This document shows positions 23,746 to 30,472 of a stretch of 39,397 nt of DNA, piece after piece. The notes under the pieces are model-generated. The model saw only the letters and a list, made by a program, of their open reading frames with translations, made no database searches and was not told the DNA's origin. The stretch lies in assembly GCA_025965475.1 (NCBI GenBank), contig JAOPWV010000133.1:1-39397 (forward strand), read 5' to 3'. A program made the position numbers and the translations under genes. The DNA comes from Frankiales bacterium. GTDB taxonomy: Bacteria > Actinomycetota > Actinomycetes > Mycobacteriales > SCTD01. Position 1 is the stretch's first letter. Every line of letters begins with the position of its first letter.

Positions 23746-25411
23746 ACAGCACGACGGTCAGGCACCGCTCGGGGTTGCGCGGCACCGTCTGCACCGGCGC
23801 CTCCGGACCGCCGACCGGGTCGAACAGGAACGCGTCCGCTCCCGGCTCGCCGAGGTGCTGCACCTCCCGGCTGACGGTGCGGACCCGGGCCAGCAGGTCC
23901 TCCCGGGTACCGAGCCGGCCGGTGTCCACGAACAGGTGGCTCGTCACGACCCAGACGCGGCTGGTGGCGAAGCGGCCGGCGCGGAGGGCGGGCCGGTCGT
24001 CACAGGGGGCGGCGCCCGGCCTCGGGAGGAACAGGATGACGCCGTCCCGGTGTACACCGGTCTGCTTCGCGTAGTAGTCGTAGGCGCTGCGGGCCGCGAC
24101 CTCGACGAACACCAGGTCGCCCGGCTGGTGCGCCTTGGCCAGCCGCTCGAGCACGGGATGCAGCTCCTCGACGGTCTGCACCTTGCCGGTCAGCGTCACC
24201 GCCTCGGCCACCGCCGGACCCAGGCTGAAAGTCAGCGCGGCGCTGCCGGCCAGCAGCCAGCCGACGCGGCGCCGGTCCAGCCGGTGCGGCAGCGTCGCGG
24301 CGAGGGTGACCGCCGCGATCGGCACCAGCCACAGGGCGAGCCGGCCGGCGAACGGATAGGCGCTGAGGCCGGCCGCGACGAGCGCCATCGGCACGCCCGC
24401 CCACAGCAGTGCCGCGCGGCGGCCGACGAACCGGGACAGCCGGCCCAGCCCGAAGGTGAGCAGGGCGAGGCCCAGGAGCGGGACGGTCATGCGCAGCGGG
24501 GTGCTCGCCAGGTCGTACCAGCGCCGGCCGAACCACGCGGGCAGGTCTGCGGCCGACGTGGGGAAGGTGCCGTGCCAGTAATCGATCAGCGGCTCGTTGT
24601 GCAGGAGAGGCCGCAGGACCGTGACCGAGGAGGCAGCCAGGGACAGCAGCCAGGGGGAGAGCAGCAGGCCGGTCCTGGCCGCCTGGCGTACGTCCCTGGC
24701 CAGCAGCGGGCGCAGCACCAGGACGAGACTGACGCCGGCGAGCGCGAGCACCGCGGCGTGGGACAGCCAGACGGCGACGACCCCGCAGAGCGCGAGACGG
24801 CGCAGCGCCCGACCGTCCGCAGCGCGCGGAGGGACGGCGATCGCAAGCAGGACGACGACGAGGACGACCGCGACGTCGCTGGAGTACTGCTTGACCTCGT
24901 TCGAGTAGTAGATGAGCGACGGCTGCAGCGCGACGAGGACGACGGCGACCGGGACCAGGACCGCGGGCACCACGCGAGCGGCCAGCCGCCAGGTCAGGAC
25001 CATGGTGGCCAGCCCGGCGAGCAGCGGGACGAGCCGCAGGGCACGCTCGTCCGGGCCGAACACGTCGACCGACAGCCGCTCCAGCCACAGCCACAGGGTG
25101 GGGGCCGCCTGGCTGTGCAGCAGCGGCTCGGAGGCCAGCGCGGCGAAACCGCGGTGCACGATGTTGTCGGCGATCAGCACCTCGTCGAGCCACAGCGACC
25201 GGTCGCCCGTCCACTGGCGCAGCCGGGCGACCGCGCCGAGCAGGATCGCGAACGCCGGGACGCCCGTCACCCAGGCGGTACGCAGCCGGTCGTGCGGCCG
25301 TGGCCCGGGGGCCCGGTGGCGCGCGCCCGCCGTCGTGCGGGCCTCGAGAGCCCCGGTGGCCGTCCCGGTCAACGGGGCTGCGACCGCACCCGCTCCCGCG
25401 TCAGGATCCAC
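23735..25411 (-). CDS. GT-C type membrane glycosyltransferase (PMT/ArnT-like)
   Basis: The 558-residue integral membrane protein has around ten hydrophobic helices and a GT-C motif in the first outer loop (RSLWLDEVLIADN, with Asp-Glu). A conserved NEVKQYSSDV lies near the third helix. Such enzymes transfer a sugar from a polyprenyl phosphate to a protein, lipid or glycan outside the membrane. The last ~150 residues form an extracytoplasmic domain (LVFVEVAARSAYDYY). The gene follows the GT2 gene that would make the lipid-linked sugar. The GTG at 25411 overlaps that gene by 43 bp. A TTG at 25372, overlapping its stop as TTGA, is an alternative that removes 13 residues. Its 3' end overlaps rdgB. 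Confidence 0.85.
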   Translation of the reverse strand: MDPDAGAGAVAAPLTGTATGALEARTTAGARHRAPGPRPHDRLRTAWVTGVPAFAILLGAVARLRQWTGDRSLWLDEVLIADNIVHRGFAALASEPLLHSQAAPTLWLWLERLSVDVFGPDERALRLVPLLAGLATMVLTWRLAARVVPAVLVPVAVVLVALQPSLIYYSNEVKQYSSDVAVVLVVVLLAIAVPPRAADGRALRRLALCGVVAVWLSHAAVLALAGVSLVLVLRPLLARDVRQAARTGLLLSPWLLSLAASSVTVLRPLLHNEPLIDYWHGTFPTSAADLPAWFGRRWYDLASTPLRMTVPLLGLALLTFGLGRLSRFVGRRAALLWAGVPMALVAAGLSAYPFAGRLALWLVPIAAVTLAATLPHRLDRRRVGWLLAGSAALTFSLGPAVAEAVTLTGKVQTVEELHPVLERLAKAHQPGDLVFVEVAARSAYDYYAKQTGVHRDGVILFLPRPGAAPCDDRPALRAGRFATSRVWVVTSHLFVDTGRLGTREDLLARVRTVSREVQHLGEPGADAFLFDPVGGPEAPVQTVPRNPERCLTVVLSNP

Positions 25412-26061
25412 AAGGCCTCGACGCCGTCCTTCCAGGTCAGCTTCTTGCCCTCTTCGCGAGAGCGGGCCTTGTAGCTGATGGGCACCTCGAACGGGCGCAT
25501 GCCCCTGGCCAGCAGCTTGCCGGTCACCTCGGCCTCCATCCCGAATCCGGCGGAGCGGATGTCGAGCTCGCGGTAGAGCGGCAGCGGCATGAGCTTGAAG
25601 CAGGTCTCGAGGTCGCTGATCCAGCAGTCGTAGACGACGTTGGCGAACATCGTGACGGCCTTGTTGCCCAGGACGTACCAGAAGCTGTACGCCGTGTGCG
25701 ACCCGAAGCTGCGCGTGCCGTAGACGAGCTGGGTCTCGCCGGCCAGGACCGGTGCCAGCAGCTGCGGGATCTCCTCAGGCGCGTACTCGAGGTCGGCGTC
25801 GCAGATGATCATGTAGTCGCCGGTGGCGGCCTCGGAGGCGGTGCGGATGGCCGCCCCCTTGCCCTTGTTGACCGGGTGGTGCACGACGCGGGCTCGGGGG
25901 TCGTCGACCCGGCCGAGCAGTTCGCGGGTCGCGTCCGTGCTCCCGTCATCGACGACGACGACCTCGACCTCGCAGGGGTAGTCGACGCCGAGGATCCGCT
26001 TGAGGGCGGCCTCGACCGTGGCCGCTTCGTTGAAGACGGGGACCAGAACCGACAGCTTCAC
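25369..26061 (-). CDS. Family 2 glycosyltransferase, polyprenyl-phosphate sugar synthase-like (DPM1-like)
   Basis: The 230-residue GT-A enzyme has LVPVFNEAATVEAALKRI, the nucleotide-sugar motif VVVDDGSTDAT, metal-binding DADLEYAPEEI (DxD-like) and a family-typical ending ISYKARSREEGKKLTWKDG. It lacks the two C-terminal membrane helices of GtrB-type relatives and resembles soluble dolichyl-phosphate mannose synthases. It would charge a polyprenyl phosphate carrier at the inner face of the membrane for the downstream GT-C enzyme. The GTG start lies 7 nt after TAGCGT, a leaderless arrangement. Confidence 0.88.
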   Translation of the reverse strand: MKLSVLVPVFNEAATVEAALKRILGVDYPCEVEVVVVDDGSTDATRELLGRVDDPRARVVHHPVNKGKGAAIRTASEAATGDYMIICDADLEYAPEEIPQLLAPVLAGETQLVYGTRSFGSHTAYSFWYVLGNKAVTMFANVVYDCWISDLETCFKLMPLPLYRELDIRSAGFGMEAEVTGKLLARGMRPFEVPISYKARSREEGKKLTWKDGVEALWILTRERVRSQPR

Positions 26062-26068
26062 GGAGGCG

Positions 26069-26074
26069 ACGCTA
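26069..26074 (-). promoter_or_regulatory. -10 element TAGCGT for a leaderless GT2 mRNA
   Basis: On the minus strand TAGCGT is followed by 7 nt and then the GTG at 26059-26061. No Shine-Dalgarno is present. The -35 is not obvious. Confidence 0.55.
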
Positions 26075-26087
26075 GCGGACGATGTCG

Positions 26088-27032
26088 CTAGCCCACGACA
26101 TCGCGATGGCCGCGGAACCAGTCGATGGTGCGCGCGAGGCCCTCATCCAGTGCGACCTGCGGCTCCCAGCCGAGGGCGGTCCGGGCCAGGGTGATGTCGG
26201 GCTGCCGGACCGTCGGGTCGTCCTCGGGCCGGTCGATGAACACGATCTCGCTGTCGCTCTTGGCCAGCTCCCTGATGCGCTGGGCCAGCTCGAGCATGGT
26301 CAGCTCGTGCGGGTTGCCGATGTTGACCGGCCCCGGGAGGTCGCTGCGCAGCAGGCGCAGGATGCCCTCGACCAGGTCGGCGACGTAGCAGACGCTCCGG
26401 GTCTGGCTCCCGTCCCCGGCCACCGTGATCGGCTCACCCCTCAGCGCCTGCCGGATGAAGGTGGGGATCGCCCGGCCGTCGTTGGGCCGCATCCGCTCGC
26501 CGTACGTGTTGAAGATCCGCAGGATCGCCGTGTCCACCCCGTGCGTACGGCGGTAGGCCATGGTCAGCGCCTCGGCGTACCGCTTCGCCTCGTCGTAGAC
26601 CCCGCGCGGGCCGACCGGGTTCACGTGCCCCCAGTAGGTCTCCGGCTGCGGGTGGACCTGCGGGTCGCCGTACGTCTCGGACGTGCTGGCCAGCAGGAAC
26701 CGGGCGCCCTTCTCCTTCGCCAGGCCGAGCGTGTGCAGCGTGCCGATGGAGCCCACCTTCAGCGTCTCGATGGGCAGCTGGAGGTAGTCGATCGGGCTCG
26801 CCGGGCTGGCGAAGTGCAGGATCTCGTCGACGGGCCCCGGCACGTGCACGTAGTGCGTGATGTCGACCTTGAGCAGCTGGAAGCCGTCGTGGTCGAGCAG
26901 GTGCTCGACGTTGGACGGACCGCCGGTGAGGAAGTTGTCGAGTGCGACGACCTCGTTGCCCTCACCGAGCAGCCGCTCGCACAGGTGAGACCCCAGAAAG
27001 CCGGCCCCGCCGGTCACCACCACACGTGTCAT
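26088..27032 (-). CDS. NAD-dependent nucleotide-sugar epimerase/dehydratase, UDP-glucuronate decarboxylase (UXS)-like
   Basis: The 314-residue extended SDR has the NAD loop [17 protein letters not shown], the active-site [16 protein letters not shown] (Tyr and Lys of YxxxK) and [22 protein letters not shown]. This set is characteristic of UDP-glucuronate decarboxylases, which make UDP-xylose, although related dTDP-glucose dehydratases share parts of it. It probably supplies a sugar to the glycosyltransferases encoded downstream. The ATG at 27030-27032 was chosen because it begins the Rossmann fold and lies 7 nt after TACTGT. The longer frame would run into the tRNA gene, whose 3' end is only 18 bp upstream. 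Confidence 0.9.
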   Translation of the reverse strand: MTRVVVTGGAGFLGSHLCERLLGEGNEVVALDNFLTGGPSNVEHLLDHDGFQLLKVDITHYVHVPGPVDEILHFASPASPIDYLQLPIETLKVGSIGTLHTLGLAKEKGARFLLASTSETYGDPQVHPQPETYWGHVNPVGPRGVYDEAKRYAEALTMAYRRTHGVDTAILRIFNTYGERMRPNDGRAIPTFIRQALRGEPITVAGDGSQTRSVCYVADLVEGILRLLRSDLPGPVNIGNPHELTMLELAQRIRELAKSDSEIVFIDRPEDDPTVRQPDITLARTALGWEPQVALDEGLARTIDWFRGHRDVVG

Positions 27033-27039
27033 GGCCGTG

Positions 27040-27045
27040 ACAGTA
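27040..27045 (-). promoter_or_regulatory. -10 element TACTGT for the UXS-like gene
   Basis: TACTGT on the minus strand, followed by 7 nt and the ATG at 27032. The matching -35 would fall inside the tRNA-Leu gene, so co-transcription with the tRNA is an alternative. Confidence 0.5.
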
Positions 27046-27050
27046 GTGAG

Positions 27051-27132
27051 TGCGCACGGGGGGACTCGAACCCCCAAGCCCGAGGGCGGCGGCACCTAAA
27101 GCCGCTGCGGTTGCCAATTTCGCCACGCGCGC
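27051..27132 (-). tRNA. tRNA-Leu (anticodon UAG)
   Basis: The 82-nt type II tRNA has no encoded CCA. The acceptor stem GCGCGCG pairs with CGUGCGC (one G-U) and the discriminator is A. The anticodon stem GCGGC/GCCGC holds the loop UUUAGGU with anticodon UAG, which reads CUA and other CUN codons. A long variable arm and a T arm GGGGG-UUCGAGU-CCCCC complete it. The long variable arm and anticodon identify leucine. Confidence 0.95.
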
Positions 27133-27196
27133 GTGGGGACAGGCTAGCGGCGACCGGGCGCATCAGGGGCGCATCAGAGGCCCATCAGATGGCAGC

Positions 27197-27670
27197 TCAG
27201 ATATCGAGGTCGCGGCGCAGCTTGGCGACGTGACCCTTGGCCTTGACGGCGTACGACGCGTTCGTGACGGTGCCTTCCTCGTCGAGGATGAACGTCGACC
27301 GGATCACCCCGACGACCGTCTTGCCGTACAGCTGCTTCTCGCCGTACGCGCCGTAGGCGGTGAGCACGTCCTTGCCCGGGTCGGACAGCAGTGGGAAGGT
27401 CAGGCCTTCGGCGTCCCGGAAGCGGGCCAGCTTCTCCGGCTTGTCGGGGGACAGGCCGATGACGGCGTAGCCCGCGTCGACGAACCCCTGCAGGTTGTCG
27501 CGGAAGTCGCAGGCCTGCGTCGTACAGCCCGGCGTGGAGGCGGCCGGGTAGACGTACAGCACGACCTTGCGGCCCCGTAGGTCGGACAGCGACACCGGCG
27601 TCCCCTCCGCGTCGGGCAGCGTGAAGGCGGGCGCCGCGTCACCGGCGGTCAGTCGGGGGGTCTCGGGCAC
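27197..27670 (-). CDS. bcp: Thioredoxin-dependent thiol peroxidase (Bcp/PrxQ-type peroxiredoxin)
   Basis: The 157-residue peroxiredoxin has the peroxidatic cysteine C49 in the motif STPGCTTQACDF and the resolving cysteine C54 five residues later, as in atypical 2-Cys PrxQ/Bcp enzymes. It reduces hydrogen and organic peroxides using thioredoxin. The N-terminal AGDAAPAFTLPDAEG and the FILDEEGTV strand are typical. GTG at 27668-27670 is preferred because AGGAGA lies about 6 nt upstream. GTG 27691 would add seven residues but lacks a ribosome-binding site. Confidence 0.93.
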   Translation of the reverse strand: MPETPRLTAGDAAPAFTLPDAEGTPVSLSDLRGRKVVLYVYPAASTPGCTTQACDFRDNLQGFVDAGYAVIGLSPDKPEKLARFRDAEGLTFPLLSDPGKDVLTAYGAYGEKQLYGKTVVGVIRSTFILDEEGTVTNASYAVKAKGHVAKLRRDLDI

Positions 27671-27710
27671 AAGGCTCTCCTGGGTCGGCACCGGCGGGTG
27701 TGAGGTCGGG

Positions 27711-28607
27711 TCAGCGCACGGGTACGGCCACCGGTGCGGCGTCGGGGGACAGCGCGTCGGTGTGGTCGTCGAGCCCGGCGGTGCGGCCGAGCGTACGGCC
27801 CCGCGACAGGGCCAGGACCACGAGGAACGCCGCGGCGTTGGTCAGCACGATCGTCGTGCCCGACGGGATCTCGAGCTGCCAGGACGCGTACGTGCCGATC
27901 GCCCCGCAGGCCGTGCCGATGGCCGGCGAGATCCAGAGCATCCGCGCGAAGGAGTCGCTGAGCATCCGGGCGGTCACGGCCGGGATGACGAGGGCGGCGG
28001 CGACCAGCGTCACGCCGACGATCGACAGCGTCGCGAGGATGGCGACCGACAGCACGAACATCAGCAGCGCGTCCATCCAGGCCACCCGCACCCCGGACAC
28101 GTCGGCGACCTCCGGGTCGAAGGTCGAGAACAGCAGCGGCCGGTACAGCAGGGTGAAGACCGCCGCGGCGAACAGCAGGGCCCCGGCGAGCAGCCACAGG
28201 TCGCCGGCCGCGACCCCGTTGATGCTGCCGAACAGCAGGGCGTCGAAGGTCGGTCCCTTGTTGCCGAAGCGGGTCAGCAGGGCGACCCCGAGGGCGAACG
28301 AGGACGTGGTCACCACGCCGATGGCGGCGTCCGCGCCGATCCGCCGGCTCCGCGTGACCCCGTTGATCGCGAGCGCTGAGGCGAGGCCCCACAGGCCCGC
28401 GCCGAGGATGGTCGGCACGCCCAGCAGCGGCGCCGCGGCGAACCCGCCGAAGATCGCGTGGGACAGGCCGTGCCCGATGTAGCTCATGCCGCGCAGGGTG
28501 ATGAAGACGCCGATCAGCCCGCACAGGGCCCCGGCCAGGATCGCCGCGACCAGCCCGTTGACGAAGAACTGGTAGTGGAACGGGTCGAGGATCGCCGTCC
28601 AGGTCAT
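27711..28607 (-). CDS. Zinc/manganese ABC transporter permease (ZnuB/MntB family)
   Basis: The 298-residue ABC-3 family permease has about eight membrane helices (ALCGLIGVFITLRGMSYIGHGLSHAIFGG is a conserved early segment, here split across helices). It also carries the ATPase-coupling region RVAWMDALLMFVLSVAIL and a polar C-terminal tail. It imports a divalent metal together with the ATPase and binding protein encoded just upstream. The ATG at 28605-28607 overlaps the stop of a 6-codon mini-ORF, with GGAG 7 nt before it. It is the last gene of the operon. Confidence 0.92.
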   Translation of the reverse strand: MTWTAILDPFHYQFFVNGLVAAILAGALCGLIGVFITLRGMSYIGHGLSHAIFGGFAAAPLLGVPTILGAGLWGLASALAINGVTRSRRIGADAAIGVVTTSSFALGVALLTRFGNKGPTFDALLFGSINGVAAGDLWLLAGALLFAAAVFTLLYRPLLFSTFDPEVADVSGVRVAWMDALLMFVLSVAILATLSIVGVTLVAAALVIPAVTARMLSDSFARMLWISPAIGTACGAIGTYASWQLEIPSGTTIVLTNAAAFLVVLALSRGRTLGRTAGLDDHTDALSPDAAPVAVPVR

Positions 28608-28637
28608 CCGGCCACTCCGCTCATCCGGCCACCCCGC
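28604..28637 (-). repeat. 17-bp tandem duplication of the ATGA junction between ABC ATPase and permease genes
   Basis: On the minus strand GCGGGGTGGCCGGATGA (28621-28637) is followed at once by GCGGAGTGGCCGGATGA (28604-28620), 16 of 17 identical. The ATPase stop is in the first copy and the permease ATG in the second. Between them lies mini-ORF MSGVAG, whose start and stop form ATGA overlaps with both genes. Confidence 0.92.
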
Positions 28638-29388
28638 GCAGCAGACCGACCTGGCCGCCGTCGACGACGACCGGCATGCCCAGGTGCATGAGCACCTCCA
28701 TCCGGGCGCCGAACGTCCGCTCGAGGACCTCCGGAACGATGACGTCCGCGGGCGCGCCGGCGGCGATGATCCGCTGGTGCAGGGCCACCAGGTGCGGCAG
28801 GTGGGCGGCCATGCCGTTGAGGTCGTGGGTCGTGAGCACGATCGCCAGGCCGTCGCGGTTGAGGTCGTCGAGCAGGTGCAGCACCTCGTGCCGCGTGCCC
28901 ACGTCCACCCCTGACGTGGGCTCGTCGAGCAGGAGCAGTTGGGGCCGGCGCAACAGCGCTCGGGCGATGAACATCCTCTGCTGCTGGCCGCCGGACAGCT
29001 CGCGGATGTGCCGCCCGGCGAGGTCGGCGATGCCCAGGCGGTCGAGGACGCCGGCGACGTCGGCCTTCTCGTCGCGGGTCGCCCAGGGCAGCGCCCGGCG
29101 GGCCGCCCGCGACATGAGCACGCACTCCGCGACGGTCACCGGGAAGCTCCAGTTGACCGTCTCGAGCTGGGGCACGTAGCTGACCGCCACCCCGGGGGCG
29201 CGTGAGACCGACCCGCGCTGCGGCTTCGCGGTACCGAGCAGCAGGCGGAGCAGGGAGGTCTTGCCGGAGCCGGAGGGGCCGACGATCCCGGTGAACGCGC
29301 CGGCCTCGACGGCGTACGTCACGTCCTTGAGGACGGCCGCGCCGCTGTAGCCGAAGGTGGCGCCCTCGATGCTGACCAGGGCTGTCAC
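28621..29388 (-). CDS. Zinc/manganese ABC transporter ATP-binding protein (ZnuC/MntA-type ATPase)
   Basis: The 255-residue ABC ATPase has Walker A GPSGSGKTSLLR (37-48), signature LSGGQQQRMFIARALL, Walker B LLLLDEPTSGVD and the H-loop LTTHDLNG. It powers metal import through the permease encoded downstream. The GTG at 29386-29388 overlaps the stop of the binding-protein gene as GTGA; the much longer upstream open frame is a shadow. The last residues (LLRGVAG) are encoded by the first copy of the 17-bp duplicated junction. Confidence 0.94.
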   Translation of the reverse strand: MTALVSIEGATFGYSGAAVLKDVTYAVEAGAFTGIVGPSGSGKTSLLRLLLGTAKPQRGSVSRAPGVAVSYVPQLETVNWSFPVTVAECVLMSRAARRALPWATRDEKADVAGVLDRLGIADLAGRHIRELSGGQQQRMFIARALLRRPQLLLLDEPTSGVDVGTRHEVLHLLDDLNRDGLAIVLTTHDLNGMAAHLPHLVALHQRIIAAGAPADVIVPEVLERTFGARMEVLMHLGMPVVVDGGQVGLLRGVAG

Positions 29389-30395
29389 TGGGGGTAGTCC
29401 GCCTTGTCCGGTGCGACGTCCGCGGTGTCGAGGGCGTCGAGCGCCTTCGTCGTACCGCCGAGGCCGCTGATCATCGTGCGGAAGTCGTAGCGCATGAGGC
29501 CGAGCCAGGAGTGCTGCGGATCGCCGGGCTTGCCCGGCAGGTCGTCGTCGCGCAGCGAGGACTCGTAACGCGCGCCGGTCTCCTTGCCGATCTGCGCGAG
29601 GACCTTGGAGGGGAAGACCTCCGAGCCGAAGATCACCGGCACCTTCCGGGCCCGGATCTGGTCGACGAGCCGGGCGATCTCCTTGGGCTGCGGGTCCTCG
29701 AAGTTCGACGGCTGCACGGCGCCGACGATGTTCCAGCCGTAGTCGCGGCCGAAGTAGGCGTAGGCGTCGTGGTAGGTCAGCAGGTCCTTGCGGCCGCCGG
29801 GGATGGTGGCCTGGTCCGCCCGCAGCGCGTCCGAGAGCGCGGTGGCCTTCCCGACGAACTTCTGCCGGTTGGCCTCGTAGTACGCCGCGTTCGCCGGGTC
29901 CCGCTCGGACAGCGTCTTCGCGATGACGCCCGCGTACTTGATCGCGAACAGCGGGTCGGTCCACAGGTGCGGGTTGGGCTTGCCGTCCTGCTTCGGGAAG
30001 GAGAAGTCGTAGATGTACTCCGAGGCCGGCAGCGTCTGCTCGCCGATCTGGACGATCCGGGCGTCCTTCTTCTTGTTCGTCAGGGCGAGTTCGTACGTCG
30101 GGTCCTCGAGCTTGAGCCCGTTGACGAACACCACGTCGGCGCGCGAGAGCAGCTTCGAGACCTGCGGTGGCGGCTCGTAGGTGTGGCTGTTCGTCCCCTC
30201 CGGCACGATGCCGGTCAACGCGATGCGGGAGCCACCGATGTTGGCCGCGATCGAGGTGATGGGCGCGACGGTGGTCGCCACCGTGAGCCGGCCGGCCTGC
30301 CCGGGGCTGGCCGACGAGTCGGGGGCGCCGCAGGCGGCCGTGGCCAGCAGGGCCGCAGCGCCCGCACCGGCCGTCACCAGGCGAAGCAGCGTCAT
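29385..30395 (-). CDS. Zinc/manganese ABC transporter substrate-binding lipoprotein (TroA/ZnuA family)
   Basis: The 336-residue exported lipoprotein has a signal peptide and lipobox ending in TAAC with lipid-modified C22. Probable metal ligands are H71 (GTNSHTYEPP), H143 (NPHLWTDP), H209 (TYHDAYAYFGRDYG) and E259 (FGSEVFPS), the arrangement of TroA/MntC-type proteins. There is no long His-rich loop. The three-His set plus the Zur-like box in its promoter favour zinc, but manganese cannot be excluded. The ATG at 30395 lies 7 nt after TAACCT. It is the first gene of a three-gene operon. Confidence 0.93.
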   Translation of the reverse strand: MTLLRLVTAGAGAAALLATAACGAPDSSASPGQAGRLTVATTVAPITSIAANIGGSRIALTGIVPEGTNSHTYEPPPQVSKLLSRADVVFVNGLKLEDPTYELALTNKKKDARIVQIGEQTLPASEYIYDFSFPKQDGKPNPHLWTDPLFAIKYAGVIAKTLSERDPANAAYYEANRQKFVGKATALSDALRADQATIPGGRKDLLTYHDAYAYFGRDYGWNIVGAVQPSNFEDPQPKEIARLVDQIRARKVPVIFGSEVFPSKVLAQIGKETGARYESSLRDDDLPGKPGDPQHSWLGLMRYDFRTMISGLGGTTKALDALDTADVAPDKADYPQ

Positions 30396-30402
30396 GACGG
30401 GC

Positions 30403-30431
30403 AGGTTAGTCCGATGGATGAGTACCTGCAA
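30403..30431 (-). promoter_or_regulatory. Promoter of the metal ABC operon: TTGCAG-N17-TAACCT
   Basis: On the minus strand TTGCAG (plus 30426-30431) lies 17 nt before TAACCT (plus 30403-30408), which ends 7 nt before the ATG at 30395. This is a good housekeeping promoter giving a leaderless mRNA. Confidence 0.6.
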
Positions 30432-30441
30432 AAGATTCGCA
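30427..30441. promoter_or_regulatory. Candidate Zur box overlapping the -35 element
   Basis: TGCAAAAGATTCGCA is an imperfect palindrome that agrees at 11 of 15 positions with the actinobacterial Zur consensus TGAAAATGATTTTCA (from memory). It covers the -35 region of the metal transporter promoter, where a zinc-loaded repressor would block transcription. Confidence 0.5.
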
Positions 30442-30472
30442 ACAAGCGCGGGTCATGGTGGAGGGGCAGGAT

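Noticed and set aside
23855-25474. 539-codon antisense frame over the GT-C glycosyltransferase
   Set aside because: Gln/Arg/Asp-rich shadow of a membrane protein whose helices and DE motif are clear on the other strand.
27671-27691. GTG at 27691 as the start of the peroxiredoxin
   Set aside because: It has no ribosome-binding site, while GTG 27670 has AGGAGA at good spacing and gives the normal family length.
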